From contig JAIWNI010000027.1 of the NCBI GenBank assembly GCA_025331435.1, positions 248,001 through 312,000 on the forward strand: a stretch of 64,000 nucleotides of DNA. Reading direction: 5' to 3'. The translations under genes and the position numbers were made by a program. The stretch comes from Choanephora cucurbitarum (taxonomy: Eukaryota > Mucoromycota > Mucoromycetes > Mucorales > Choanephoraceae). This document shows positions 23,174 through 33,536 of this stretch, one piece after another (positions within the stretch are counted from its first letter, which is position 1; every line of letters begins with the position of its first letter). The notes beneath the pieces were generated by a model that was not told the origin of the DNA, searched no databases, and worked only from the letters and a program-made list of their open reading frames with translations.

Positions 23174-23536
23174 TTACGAACCTGTAATGATAACGTGCGA
23201 AGTTAGAGAACGAAGAAACAGAGGGAGAACAACAATTCGGTCCAATTCCGGTTTTATTTGCCAAAAGCAGACATATTCACGCTTCCTTCTCTTTCTATCA
23301 ACTTTCGTGAATTTGATCGATGTCTTCGATAAAGTTGAAATAGTCTGACTTGTGAATTGTAGATGCTTTAAATGTGATTTGTTCTGTTCTGAAAGCTTTA
23401 TTTTAAGACAAATGTGTGTATAAGAACTAAAATGATATAATGATACTGTACTTTTCTTGCAATCCCCCAGTACTGATACATCGCAATCATTAAGTTTGAT
23501 CAAAAGAGCAAAAGTGATTGAATATGTACATAACAT
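23174..23536 (-). CDS. Unrecognised ORF, 120 residues (left-arm copy)
   Basis: ATG-initiated frame on the minus strand, basic in the middle (VDRKRRKREYVCFWQIKPEL). Function unknown. It is kept nearly unchanged in the right arm for about 105 residues, but there a 675-base insertion or rearrangement replaces the C-terminus. Conservation between arms may simply reflect recent duplication, so coding status is uncertain. Confidence 0.3.
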   Translation of the reverse strand: MLCTYSITFALLIKLNDCDVSVLGDCKKSTVSLYHFSSYTHICLKIKLSEQNKSHLKHLQFTSQTISTLSKTSIKFTKVDRKRRKREYVCFWQIKPELDRIVVLPLFLRSLTSHVIITGS

Positions 23537-24283
23537 AATTATGATTAGAAAATCAACAAGAACAGCACTAATTTGGGAAATGAAGAGAAATGCACCTACT
23601 CAACTCATTTAGCTTCAGCTCAATCTATTGACCATAATCATTGTAATGGATCAGCTATTTCGCTGAAACAAACAAAATCAAGTTTATTCAAAACATGAAT
23701 ATAGTGGGATAGTATGTATCATAGTATCTTGATTTAAAATTGCTTGATATAAGGGTATGCTTGATATGAGAGCGCAGTCCTTTAACTTGAGAATTGCTTC
23801 AAGCGCTAAAACACCATTCGATTTAAGAGTATGCTCCTTAAAAGAGTGCAATTCTCAGAAACATGCACACTCTTAAACAAAGCGTCTATTGTAGCTGATG
23901 CATCATGTCAACTCATGATAAAAAGAGAGATTACGTAGAATAATCAAAAAAGAAAATCTGGCTCAATAGCAAAACTATAGTTTTTGAGTGTCACAAACCA
24001 TATTGCTTTGTTGACAATTGCATATTAGGTTGATGCTTTTTCAACTGAGGTCTGCGTATGATCCCTATACAAAGATAAAATAGTACTAACAACAAAATAA
24101 GCTTATACAGTTCAATCTATCTTAAATTATTTTCATCCTGATACCCAATTAGCAACCTTTTATGCTTTAATAACAGTAAACTTAAAAAAAGGTAGCAAAT
24201 AGCATGACAATACACATTTGTTCGAATCTATTCATTGGCATTTCTATTGCTTTTTTTTGGTTTTTGCTTTTTACTTTACAAAC

Positions 24284-25576
24284 ATGACTTACAGCTACGA
24301 TAGTATAACACCATATCAAGTATTGCAACGTGATTTAGACAAAAACCATGTATCTGTACGTCTAGAAGGACATGATCTTCAACAGTTCGATGTAGGCGGA
24401 CCTCACTATTATTTTGATGATCAAAGGGCCAAGCCTTTTTATGTGGGCGATATATGGGTTATGGCCGGAGGTGATAACATGGAAGGATTAGGTGATATGT
24501 ATGATATCTTCACTTTCAAAACCCTCGAGAAGCCTGTATATCATGACAAAGCCTTTTTATATAACTTCTTAGAAGAGTGGCAAATATTTACTGAGGACCC
24601 TTCACACGTATCTGCACTGTCACCACGTACAGTACATCAAAGTTTTGATAACTTAAACGCTATCTCAAGCCAGATACACGCAAATATAGGTGCCTCATTG
24701 GCTCCGGCATTTGTCAATACGTTTAAAGACATCGATTCCAAACTTCCAATAGGTCTTATTGCATGTGCTCAAAAACGCAGCACATCTGCAGATTGGGATC
24801 CTACTTCCAAAGACCCTGACACTTCGCTTTATGGAGCTATGCTCGACAAGATCAAGAGAGTAGGAGGTAGAATCGCTGGCGTCTTGTGGTATCAAGGTGA
24901 ATCAGATATCAAGGACACGAGCAAAGCTGAGAACTACGGTGCATTCTTTCAAAAATGGATTTCGGAACTGCGCAAGGACATTGACCAGCCTAACTTACCT
25001 GTAGTCTTTGTTCAAATGGGCCCTCATAGTATCCAGTCACCCATATCCAGAGAAAATTGGAAAAAGATACAGAATGATCAATTCAAGATGTTTGGCCAGT
25101 CGCCTTACACTGCAGGTGTTGCTAGCCTGGATGCTATGCAGGATATTTCGTACAACCTTTCTACTGCTGGTTTAAGCCTTGTGGGACGGAGATTGGCGCT
25201 TGCTGCTGATAAGGTCATGAAAGGACAAGGCGAGAGTGCTACTCCACTTCCTTTTGAGGCCTATCGTCAAAGACACACGCAATATATTGACTCAAACCCT
25301 ATAGACATTATGTCCGTTGTTCTTGCTTTCAAGCATCTTACGTCTCCCTGGGATCTTAGGGATGGTCAGCCAGTGATTGGATTTAGCTATGGCAAATCTG
25401 AAACTCCAATAGTGAAAGCGTTCGTTGCGTGTGTTACTAGCGGAAGTGTACGCCTGTACTTACCTGAAGTGATTGATGGCCCACTCATGTTGCATTATGG
25501 TATGCAGCCTCGTCAAGCTAATTTGATTACCAAAGATGGAAGAGCTCTTCCTGCGTTTCAGAATTTTCAAGTTTGA
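24284..25576 (+). CDS. SASA-fold (sialate O-acetylesterase-like) protein, paralog 1, left arm
   Basis: Intronless, 430 residues from the ATG that aligns with paralog 2. The fold resembles carbohydrate O-acetylesterases of the SGNH/SASA group: N-terminal VLQR strand, VGDIWVMAGGDNMEGLGD, the WYQGESD block, VGRRLALAADK and a C-terminal strand domain with LHYGMQPRQANL and ALPAF. In active relatives the first block reads GQSNM with the nucleophile Ser; here that position is Asp64. The catalytic His expected before VGRRLA is also absent (TAGLSLVGRR), so hydrolysis is unlikely and a binding role is possible. An upstream ATG at 24204 would add a hydrophobic leader but is out of frame because its T run has 8 bases, against 9 in the right arm. 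Confidence 0.75.
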   Translation: MTYSYDSITPYQVLQRDLDKNHVSVRLEGHDLQQFDVGGPHYYFDDQRAKPFYVGDIWVMAGGDNMEGLGDMYDIFTFKTLEKPVYHDKAFLYNFLEEWQIFTEDPSHVSALSPRTVHQSFDNLNAISSQIHANIGASLAPAFVNTFKDIDSKLPIGLIACAQKRSTSADWDPTSKDPDTSLYGAMLDKIKRVGGRIAGVLWYQGESDIKDTSKAENYGAFFQKWISELRKDIDQPNLPVVFVQMGPHSIQSPISRENWKKIQNDQFKMFGQSPYTAGVASLDAMQDISYNLSTAGLSLVGRRLALAADKVMKGQGESATPLPFEAYRQRHTQYIDSNPIDIMSVVLAFKHLTSPWDLRDGQPVIGFSYGKSETPIVKAFVACVTSGSVRLYLPEVIDGPLMLHYGMQPRQANLITKDGRALPAFQNFQV

Positions 25577-26098
25577 GTTCATATATGTCAACCATTTGAA
25601 CTATGTTTCGTATTTGTGCTGGCATTTACAAATGAATTAAAGTATCATATTGTTGTCATTAATACTCTATAAATACAGGAAACTGTTTCAGCCAAAGCTG
25701 AAAGACACTGTTCAGTTCAAGTTGTAGCAGTTATAAGCATAATAGAATTCTTTGTTCACGTTCTTTTTGAGTATTTATTGTTTGGAAGATGAGTCTTTGT
25801 GATTGACCAAGTGCAACTGATAGTTCTTTCTTTGACAAATTATCATAACTATTTACGTTATGATTGAAGCATACACTCAAGTACAAAACAGATATCTCTG
25901 ACGCATATTCTTTTTTGTTGCCTCTAATGATTGCATTATTGTTTGTCTCTTACCTAATATAAGGTCGGCCAATGAGGTTCACTTTTTGAGGATCAGCATC
26001 ACACGCTACTATAATTGCGATACTTTACTATTCTATATAGATTAGTGCTCTTACTATTTTCTTCTTCTCTTTTTCTTCCTATTTTTTTTGTCAAGTAA
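25577..26098. other. Spacer between tandem SASA genes, left arm
   Basis: No gene. Matches 39313-39834 in inverted orientation without any difference I could find over about 520 bases, in contrast to the coding halves on either side. Probably holds the 3' end of paralog 1 and the promoter of paralog 2, ending in a T/C-rich leader. Confidence 0.6.
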
Positions 26099-27379
26099 AT
26101 GAGATACGAATTCGAAAACATATCACCAAACCAAGTCCTACAACGTGAACCTGACAAAGATCATATAATTGTGTTTGAGTACTTTGGTGATGACCACGAG
26201 TACTCAATAGGTGGGCCTCATAGCTATTCTCATACGAATTTTTATGTCGGCGATGTATGGGTTATGGCGGGACAGAACAACATGCAAGGATTAGGCCACA
26301 AAGTTGACCCATTCTCAATGGCGGAACTACATCAACCAGTAAATCATGACAAAGTTTTTTTGTACGACTCTTCAGAACAATGGCGAAAGTTTGATAAGGA
26401 CCCTTCACACGAACTTGGAAAGTCAATAAGCACTATAAGCCAAAAACTTCGTGAATTAGATACCACTCATTCTCATGAACTCTGCTACAGAGGTGCTTCA
26501 GTGGCTCCGGCATTTGTCAATACATCTAAAGAGCTTTATCCCGAACTTCCAATAGGTCTCATCGCATGTGCTCAAGTACACAGCACATCCGCAGATTGGG
26601 ATCCAACCTCCAAAGACCCTGACACTTCGCTTTATGGGGCCATGCTCGACAAGATCAAAAAAGTGGATGGTAGAATCGCCGGCGTCTTGTGGTACCAAGG
26701 TGAATCAGATATCAAAGACACGAGCAAAGCTGAGAACTACGGTGCATTCTTTCAAAATTGGATTTCGGAACTGCGCAAAGACTTAAACCAGCCAAAACTG
26801 CCTATCGTGTTTGTCCAAATAGGCTCTCTTGATCTCCATATACCTGAACTCAAAGAAAACTGGAAAAAGATACAAGAGGCTCAACTCAAGTTCTTTGACC
26901 AAGATCCTTACATCGCAGGTGTTGCAAGCGTAGATGCTGATCTAGATAGCTCCTATGAATTGTCTGCTTCTGGCCTGTCACTTGTGGGACGAAGATTGGC
27001 ACTTGCGGCCGATAAAGCTATGAAAGGACAAGGTGAAAGTGCTACCCCATTGCCTGAAAGCGCCTCTTGTCAGAATTTCTCTCAAGGTCATGCATCAACT
27101 TCTGTAGAAATTATGACTGTATGTATTGCATTCAAGCATCTCGATTCTCCTTGGAAGATCGAACCTCGTCAGCGCGTAGTGGGCTTTAGTTTTGGTGAAG
27201 CAGAAATTCCAATCTTGAAAGCATTTGTTATAAATGCCAAGACAGGAACGGTACGTCTGTACTTGCCAACAGTAGTTAAAGGGCCTCTCATGATACACTA
27301 TGGCATGCATCCGGGCCAAGCTAACTTAGTCACTCAAGATGGAAGAGCGCTCCCTGCATTTCGAAACTTTCCAACTTGA
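26099..27379 (+). CDS. SASA-fold protein, paralog 2, left arm
   Basis: Intronless, 426 residues, no signal peptide. Clearly paralogous to the gene 522 bases upstream along its whole length. Block I is AGQNNMQG, so the usual nucleophile Ser is Asn60. WYQGESD is present. The His-bearing segment reads SASGLSLVGRRLA and lacks His. The C-terminal domain ends IHYGMHPGQANL and ALPAF. Predicted to keep the fold but not the esterase chemistry. Compared with the right-arm copy, residues 1-230 carry about 25 replacements, whereas only one difference (Glu to Lys in GESATP) was seen downstream. Confidence 0.75.
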   Translation: MRYEFENISPNQVLQREPDKDHIIVFEYFGDDHEYSIGGPHSYSHTNFYVGDVWVMAGQNNMQGLGHKVDPFSMAELHQPVNHDKVFLYDSSEQWRKFDKDPSHELGKSISTISQKLRELDTTHSHELCYRGASVAPAFVNTSKELYPELPIGLIACAQVHSTSADWDPTSKDPDTSLYGAMLDKIKKVDGRIAGVLWYQGESDIKDTSKAENYGAFFQNWISELRKDLNQPKLPIVFVQIGSLDLHIPELKENWKKIQEAQLKFFDQDPYIAGVASVDADLDSSYELSASGLSLVGRRLALAADKAMKGQGESATPLPESASCQNFSQGHASTSVEIMTVCIAFKHLDSPWKIEPRQRVVGFSFGEAEIPILKAFVINAKTGTVRLYLPTVVKGPLMIHYGMHPGQANLVTQDGRALPAFRNFPT

Positions 27380-28884
27380 AACCTACTGACTTGCTGTTTA
27401 TGATGCATTTCATCCCTTTGATTTCAAACTATCCTTGTTCTTCTGGCGCACAACACAATAAAGCATGAATATAAGAAAAGAAAATGTTTGCATTGGTTGC
27501 TGAATAGATAGTTGAATGTATTTTTTTTTGTGATTCTTATTATTATGAACAGCCAAGAAAATTTACTTTATCTTACGCAGACATGACTTTATAGTACAAG
27601 CGCATCTCATCAGTGTAAAGTCTGATTACTCACGGATATATTTGGCTGATTTCTATGCACACAACTGCATACAATGAGGAACAGTAAACAGTTCAAAGTG
27701 TCAGACCAATAAAAAAGAAGCCTTATTTTATTCGCGATAGATGGAAAGAAGTTATGATGGGTGATCATAATTATGCTTTTGATTCTCTAAGAGTGTTTGA
27801 AAGAAGAGATATAGGGAAATTAGTGTTATCTGGTAGGCTTCATGCTCCTCTAATGGTTTTTTGAAGGCAACGCCAAGAGGATATATTCCCAAAGCAGGCA
27901 CTTGCAGCGAACTGACAGAACTCAGCAAGACAAATTAGATCTTTGCTTCCAACAGTGTCATTTTCTTATAGCTCTATTCCAATTCCTTACCAACTCTGGA
28001 CAACTCCTGGTCGTAGTCTTTTTCTTCTTTTTGCGTTTCTCTCTCTCTTTCCCCCCTTCCCTTTTCCATCGCAATTCTGAACGCCGCTCTCCATGGATCA
28101 CCTAGAGTGATACAGTACACTTCTGTGCAACTTATATCTGTATTCAGTACAGGTTTTGATCTTGCGCTTGGTGTACTTTCAAACTCTAAAGAAATTAAGT
28201 GTCACTATGGCCCTAAATCATGAAAATGCCACGATACATACCTAAATTTATAAATAGAGTCAAAGTTATATGAAGTGCGCTATTGATTGAAGTCAACTGA
28301 TGTTATTGCAATGAACGATAGTTTAGGCTGACCTCTCTCTTTTTTTTTCCTAGCTACCTTTTTTTCTGAATAACGCTTTCTTCATACTCATAAGAGAAAC
28401 AAACGACATATAGAAAGGGAAGGGTACGACAATAGAAAAAGATGTGTAAGAGGGGTCATGGTTTTGTGTGACAACTTTATTAATCTGCATTCAGTGTTGA
28501 TTCCTTTCATTGATCACACTCTAGCGCTTGATGAGATATTTATAGCCTTGAGTTGCTAATCCTATTTTTGATGCTTGCAACTATTAAAAGAAAAAAGGCA
28601 CTGCTTACCGAGCGAGTGCATCTAAGAATTCTGAAAATTGAAAAGGTGAAGTTTAGGAAAAATACTTTTTCCGGTAACTGGCAAAGTTAAAATTCTCTTA
28701 CTAGCATCATCGGCATACAATAAATTAGCGTTTCCATTTTGGACAATCTCAATCAAGCATAATTAGCAGTCATTCAAGCAAAAGACTGCCTCTCATAAAA
28801 GCTAACAAAAAATTAAACCAACAAAGCCTTAAGCTCTCTTCTTTTTCTTTTTAGGGGGGCTTTTAATTATAAATATAAAAAAAA
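27380..28884. other. Inner end of left arm and junction to spacer
   Basis: No gene recognised. A 67-codon frame at 27902-28105 lacks an ATG and is identical in both arms, so it is not called. From 28681 the sequence is unique to the spacer. The interval ends at the PPWD1 stop. Confidence 0.5.
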
Positions 28885-31187
28885 CTATCGAATTTCAATA
28901 TTGATAATCTTGATATCATCATAAGGCTTGCTTGTCTTGTCCACCTTTGCATTTTCTATACTATGTACCACATCCATACCAGCTGTCACTCTACCAAAAA
29001 CTGAATGCTTATTATCTAACCAAGTCTACATAAAGAAAAACATGAGTTACACTATAAACCAAACAGAATCCATCTACTTACAGCAGGTGCTACTGTAATA
29101 AAAAATTGACTTCCATTGGTATTAGGTCCTGCATTCGCCATACTGACAGTATAGGGGCGATCGTGTCTAAATTCTCTAGAAAACTCATCCTCAAAATCAT
29201 CTCCCCAAATTGATTCACCACCTGTACCATCGCCAAAGGGACAACCTGTCTGGATCATGAAACCCTTGATGATACGATGGAAGATTAGGTTATCATAGTA
29301 TCCATTCTTGGAATGCGTGACAAAGTTCTCAACTGCCTTAGGAGCTGCATCAGGGAAGAGACGCATATGGATATCGCCTGATGTAGTACGAATGATGGCT
29401 GAGGTACCAAGCACCTGTTTACGTTCTTGAGTCGCTGCCACCGTCTGTTCTTCTCGAGAAGGTTTTTCATTGAATACATCACGTTCACCCTTTTGTCCAT
29501 GTCTAACAAGATACGCTTAGTTTACTCATTCTATAATTTCCATCTTTTCAAAACCAACTTACTCAAATGGCTCTCGACGTGTCATCATATAAAATCGGTT
29601 CTTGTTGAAGGCTGTACAAAAGAGAGTAGGATCCAACTCTTGACTTTCTTTCAAAGCAGCATTGTCTGAAGCAGCCATGGCCAAGGTATAAACGCCCTTT
29701 TTACGAGGTGCACCTTGATAGAGTCCCATATTGACAAATCGATTGGATTCCGACTTACCAATGATACGCACTACCTTGTTGGTCAAGGTATTGACGACCT
29801 TGATACCAAGCAAGGCACCATAGATAATAAAATGACCTGTCTCATCAAACACAGCATTCACAAATTTGGCCTGATGTGATTTCTCCAGTTCCTTTTCCAC
29901 TGCCAATCGTCTACCAAACTCCATATCATCCAGCTTAAAGACAGAGGTGCCTGCCTGTTGCATCTCACTAATTACATGAAGACTTTCATCGTATTCTCTG
30001 TATTTCTTGCCTGACAAGAACTTGAAGAGTCGTACTTGGCGATCGGGAAAACTCATGGTGACAAAATTCAATCCGTCTGGTGAGAAAGTAAGACAGGTAG
30101 GCACTGATTTCTTCTTTCTGAACTCGTATAGGTCTGTCTGTGATTTCATTTCAAATTCAAGGTCGTGCGTAGGCAGTCCAAAGGGTTCCTCAGGTGTCCA
30201 ATATTCAATCATGCCTAATGTATCGACAGACACCACTGTGTTGAATCGCCAATTGAATTCGATCAGATGAACTGGTTTGGAGTGCATTTTGGGTAATGAG
30301 TGAAGTGGTTTTCCATCTGAACGACCGTCATAGATATGAATGGTTGAATTCTCTGCTTCAGAACTAAATGAATAGGATTGAGTGAAAGATCTACATTTAC
30401 TGAAAGAAGAAGAAGCATGACATTACTTACACTGCAACCAATGCTTGTGCTTGACCCTTTTGGTGAATCCAACATACTGCCTTTGGTTTATATTTTAACT
30501 TGATCATGTTGATCATATCTAAGCAGCAAAGCCATCAGTCATATAGTCCATCGTTGGTAATTCATGAGGATAGTTTACCAAAGTTTGTGATATCATACAC
30601 TTTCATTGACATGTCATCTGAAATAGTAGCCAATAATTCACCATCTGCCGATAAACTGATATCAACAATACTTGACAGATGCGACTTGTAGTGTTTGACG
30701 AATTCAATGCCACTGGCTGTCTTTTTCCAGAACTTCAAATGACCATCGGCTGAGGTGGTGACAACGAAATCGTTTCTATCCGCAAGCCAGCTCAGTTAGG
30801 AAGGTGTGTTTGTGTGTTGTGAATGTTAACTTACTTTGTTACTGCTACTTGACTGAGAATGTCACGATGCATATAACTCTTTTCATACATGTCTGCATTA
30901 GGTAAATGTTCGAGATACAACTTTTCGTAAGCCAATGCTATCAGAGAAAGTTAGACCAAGTTGACTTTGTTGTTTGTTTTGCTATTACTTCGCTTCTTTT
31001 TCTTTGGTACTTCTTCAGTTGAGGAAGAGGTAGGAGGAAGCATAGGACCAATATCATCGTCTGTAATGTGATACGCGTTAGATCCAACAATTTTCGAAAT
31101 GAATATAGACTTGCCTGATTCTTCTTCTTGAACAGAAGGATCGTCTTCAAGTGGTCGTTTGTTGTTGGTGTTCAAATCGTCAGCCAT
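28885..31187 (-). CDS. PPWD1: WD40-cyclophilin peptidyl-prolyl isomerase (PPWD1 homolog)
   Basis: Spliceosome-associated cis-trans prolyl isomerase. Minus-strand exons in order: 31187-31115, 31060-30989, 30937-30835, 30775-30579, 30518-30431, 30363-29563, 29502-29082 and 29025-28885, giving 631 residues. N-terminus: acidic [15 protein letters not shown], then [20 protein letters not shown], characteristic of PPWD1. A WD40 region follows ([45 protein letters not shown]). The C-terminal cyclophilin domain (about 470-631) has [26 protein letters not shown] and [12 protein letters not shown], retaining the catalytic Arg-Phe pattern. Intron 1 uses a GC donor. It is the last of four co-oriented minus-strand genes in the spacer between the inverted arms. 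Confidence 0.92.
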
Positions 31188-31613
31188 TGTTTTGCTTGAA
31201 AAAAAAAAAGAAGGTGGAGAAGTGCACCCGTCACAATCCTGTTTGTTAAATGAAGAGATTGAGACTCCGTTGAAAGGCACCATACTAACCACAACTAAAG
31301 ACTCTCAAAATGAACTCAGTTGATCATGGTTATATATACAAGACCATACTATTGTTCTTAGGATACTCATATTTTTTCTAGGATAAAGTTTATTTCAGTT
31401 GGTTTGTAATTTGCACAAAGAAATTGCAGCTACTTCAATCGACTAATTTCTTCTTTATCTTAAAGGTCTCAAAAAAAGGAATACGGTAATGACTAGTGAA
31501 CAATAAGGACTTGTTTTTTGTTGCTACCTAAAGTCCTTTATCTGTATTTCTTTTCATAAGAAAAAAAAAAAGAAATGGTGATACGAAATGTATGCCAAGG
31601 AAGTTGATTTATT
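31188..31613. other. Promoter interval between PPWD1 and the PH-domain gene
   Basis: About 426 bases with no gene; AT-rich. It lies upstream of PPWD1 and downstream of the PH-domain gene, both on the minus strand. Confidence 0.45.
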
Positions 31614-33241
31614 TTATAAAGTAGAATAGATGGCCTGCACCCATGCTTCTTTTTCAAGACGAGTTCTAGTAAGAAACAGATATTGTTTCTTTTTATAGAC
31701 AATTACAAAACAACACCGACTTGGCTCTTCTTGTTCCACTACCTTACCAGACTGAAACAGACGGCAAGGTAACTCATTTGGCAAACTTCCTATATAAGCA
31801 CAACATGCTTCACCACTATATATGAAACAATGCTGCCTTTTAAGCGACACATGGCATTCAAGCTTGTTTTTCTTGTTGAACATGTACAAATCGCCTGATG
31901 AAGTCAAAAGGCACAGTTGCTGTTGAAATGTATGGAGACGGCCCAACTTGGATTTCGTATAGAGTTTATCTGATTTCTATATACATAGAGCAATGAGAGA
32001 TAAGTTATTGGACAGGGATAAACCACTTACCACAAGTGTAGTATAAGATGCATGCACAGTATGAGGGAGAGATTGAAAGGTATAGGTTTGTTGATTGAAG
32101 CGCATAAATTCTTGCTTGGTTTCAGATAGATCCGCCATGCCGATCAGAGCATCAGGTATGGAAGCATAATCAGAGGGTGCTGTCTTTCTTTTCCTGAGAA
32201 ATCGATATCGTCTCTTGGGTTTTTTGAGTTGATAGAGAAAGAGATAATGCCCCACACTTTTAGCATACAGCATGCGTCTATCCTGTTGCATCAGATAGCC
32301 CTCCAAGAAAGGAGAAGGTATGGAGGACGAAGGTGTCCATTGTCTTAGTTCAAGTGTATAGGGACCCTCAATCAACTGAGGTCCTATCAGATACGTGGTA
32401 TTATGATCGCCATACGGAATCACTTCCCAATGAAGTGAATCCAAGGGTTGATAACGCCAACAAACACCGACTGTCTTTTTATTCCAACTAGGAGGTCGAT
32501 GTTGATATTGATTCAATAAGGCCAAGGCACTATCTCGAACACTCTTTAGATCGATATTGGCCTCAGAGTCACTGAGAGGCAATTGAATGGTCAAGTTGAG
32601 TTCAGGCAAGTTAAGATCAATGAATCTGGGTAAGGCATGCTTAGATGAGGGGGGTAATGACTGATAAATGGTGCGATACCATGCTTGAGATCGTTTGATC
32701 TGCCTCGTCTGAAAATAAAAGACTCTTTCTTTGGATTCAAGCGACCAAGTGAAATCAACAGGTGAAATCAAGGAAAGTGAAAACGGTGAAGAGCGCTTGA
32801 GTAGTCTCCATTTGCTAGGTGTGTGTTCTTGTTGAAGATCTATTTTGTAACTGGCTTGACTGTAATATGGATTCCATTGATGAAGGCACATGTGAATTAA
32901 CTTTTTTATACATGAGGAATGAGTTGGTATGGCTAATGTGTAGTGTAGCTTACATGACGATAATGGCGACAAGCACATATTGGATAGAGCTTGAGATAGC
33001 CTGATTTAGTGATAGTGGCTCTGTATTCTTTCCATTGAAGAGGTCGTTTTGTGTGTTGAGTAGACCATTTTCTCTGTTGAGCCATGAGCACAATACTTTC
33101 TGACATGACATCTTTCTTAGATCGAATGGGAATTGAGATAGATTTGTTGGTGAAGGCAGATGAAAATAGTTTTTGAATCGAAGGTCGTCTTAATGCCTCA
33201 TCTTCTTGTAGGGTGGAATGCGAGTCATAAAAGATATCCAT
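31614..33241 (-). CDS. PH-domain protein, possibly Spo71/Mug56-like
   Basis: Minus-strand exons 33241-32954, 32900-32031 and 31976-31614 give 506 residues. Two PH-like regions are visible. The first starts LQWKEYRATITKSGYLKLYP (about 75-95). The second runs from LEGYLMQQDRRMLYAKSVGHY to the C-terminal helix LEKEAWVQAIYSTL, a typical PH end. A further stretch (WSLESKERVFYFQTRQIKRS, then WYRTIYQSL) ends the first PH region. Twin PH domains without a catalytic domain fit fungal Spo71/Mug56-type membrane-adaptor proteins, but this assignment is tentative. The intron 1 acceptor (AAAAAG) is weak, so the junction near residue 96 is uncertain. Overall acidic and basic residues are balanced; no membrane segment is seen. 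Confidence 0.6.
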
Positions 33242-33536
33242 ACTTTTGACTGATCTATGTAAAAAATTAGTTTCATAACTCAGAAATAAAGAGAGAAATG
33301 GTATATCATTTTACTGCTTAAAATTATCTTTTTCTATAGGTGAAGAAACAACAAGAGTGGGTATATGCATAGTATGAAAAAAGAAAAAAATATAAAGAAG
33401 TAAAGAATGCAATCCTTTTTTCTTCTTTTAAAAATAGCGGGCGATCAATCAAATTGGGATTTTAATGCAAACATGGTTTCAAAAGTCTATTTTTATTCTA
33501 AAAAGGAGGATTAAGATCGTCTCTGTACAATCACAT

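Larger units (their letters stand above)
22613..28680 (+). repeat. Left arm of large inverted duplication
   Basis: About 6.07 kb that recurs in reverse orientation at 36735-43485. Both edges are sharp in my alignment: outside 22613 and beyond 28680 (after the shared CCGG-aactg stretch) the two copies stop matching. Contents: unknown small ORFs on the minus strand, then two tandem SASA-fold genes on the plus strand, then about 1.3 kb of non-coding sequence. The 522-base spacer between the two SASA genes and the 1.3 kb inner end match the other arm with essentially no difference that I could see. Confidence 0.92.

Noticed and set aside
24218..24283. 22-residue extension of left SASA paralog 1 upstream of the ATG at 24284
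   Set aside because: Starts with a TTG produced by the 8-T frame and is not shared with the paralogs.
27902..28105. 67-codon frame, identical to 37310-37513 in the other arm
   Set aside because: Begins at a TTG, is rich in Phe/Ser from pyrimidine tracts, and shares identity only because the whole arm is duplicated.
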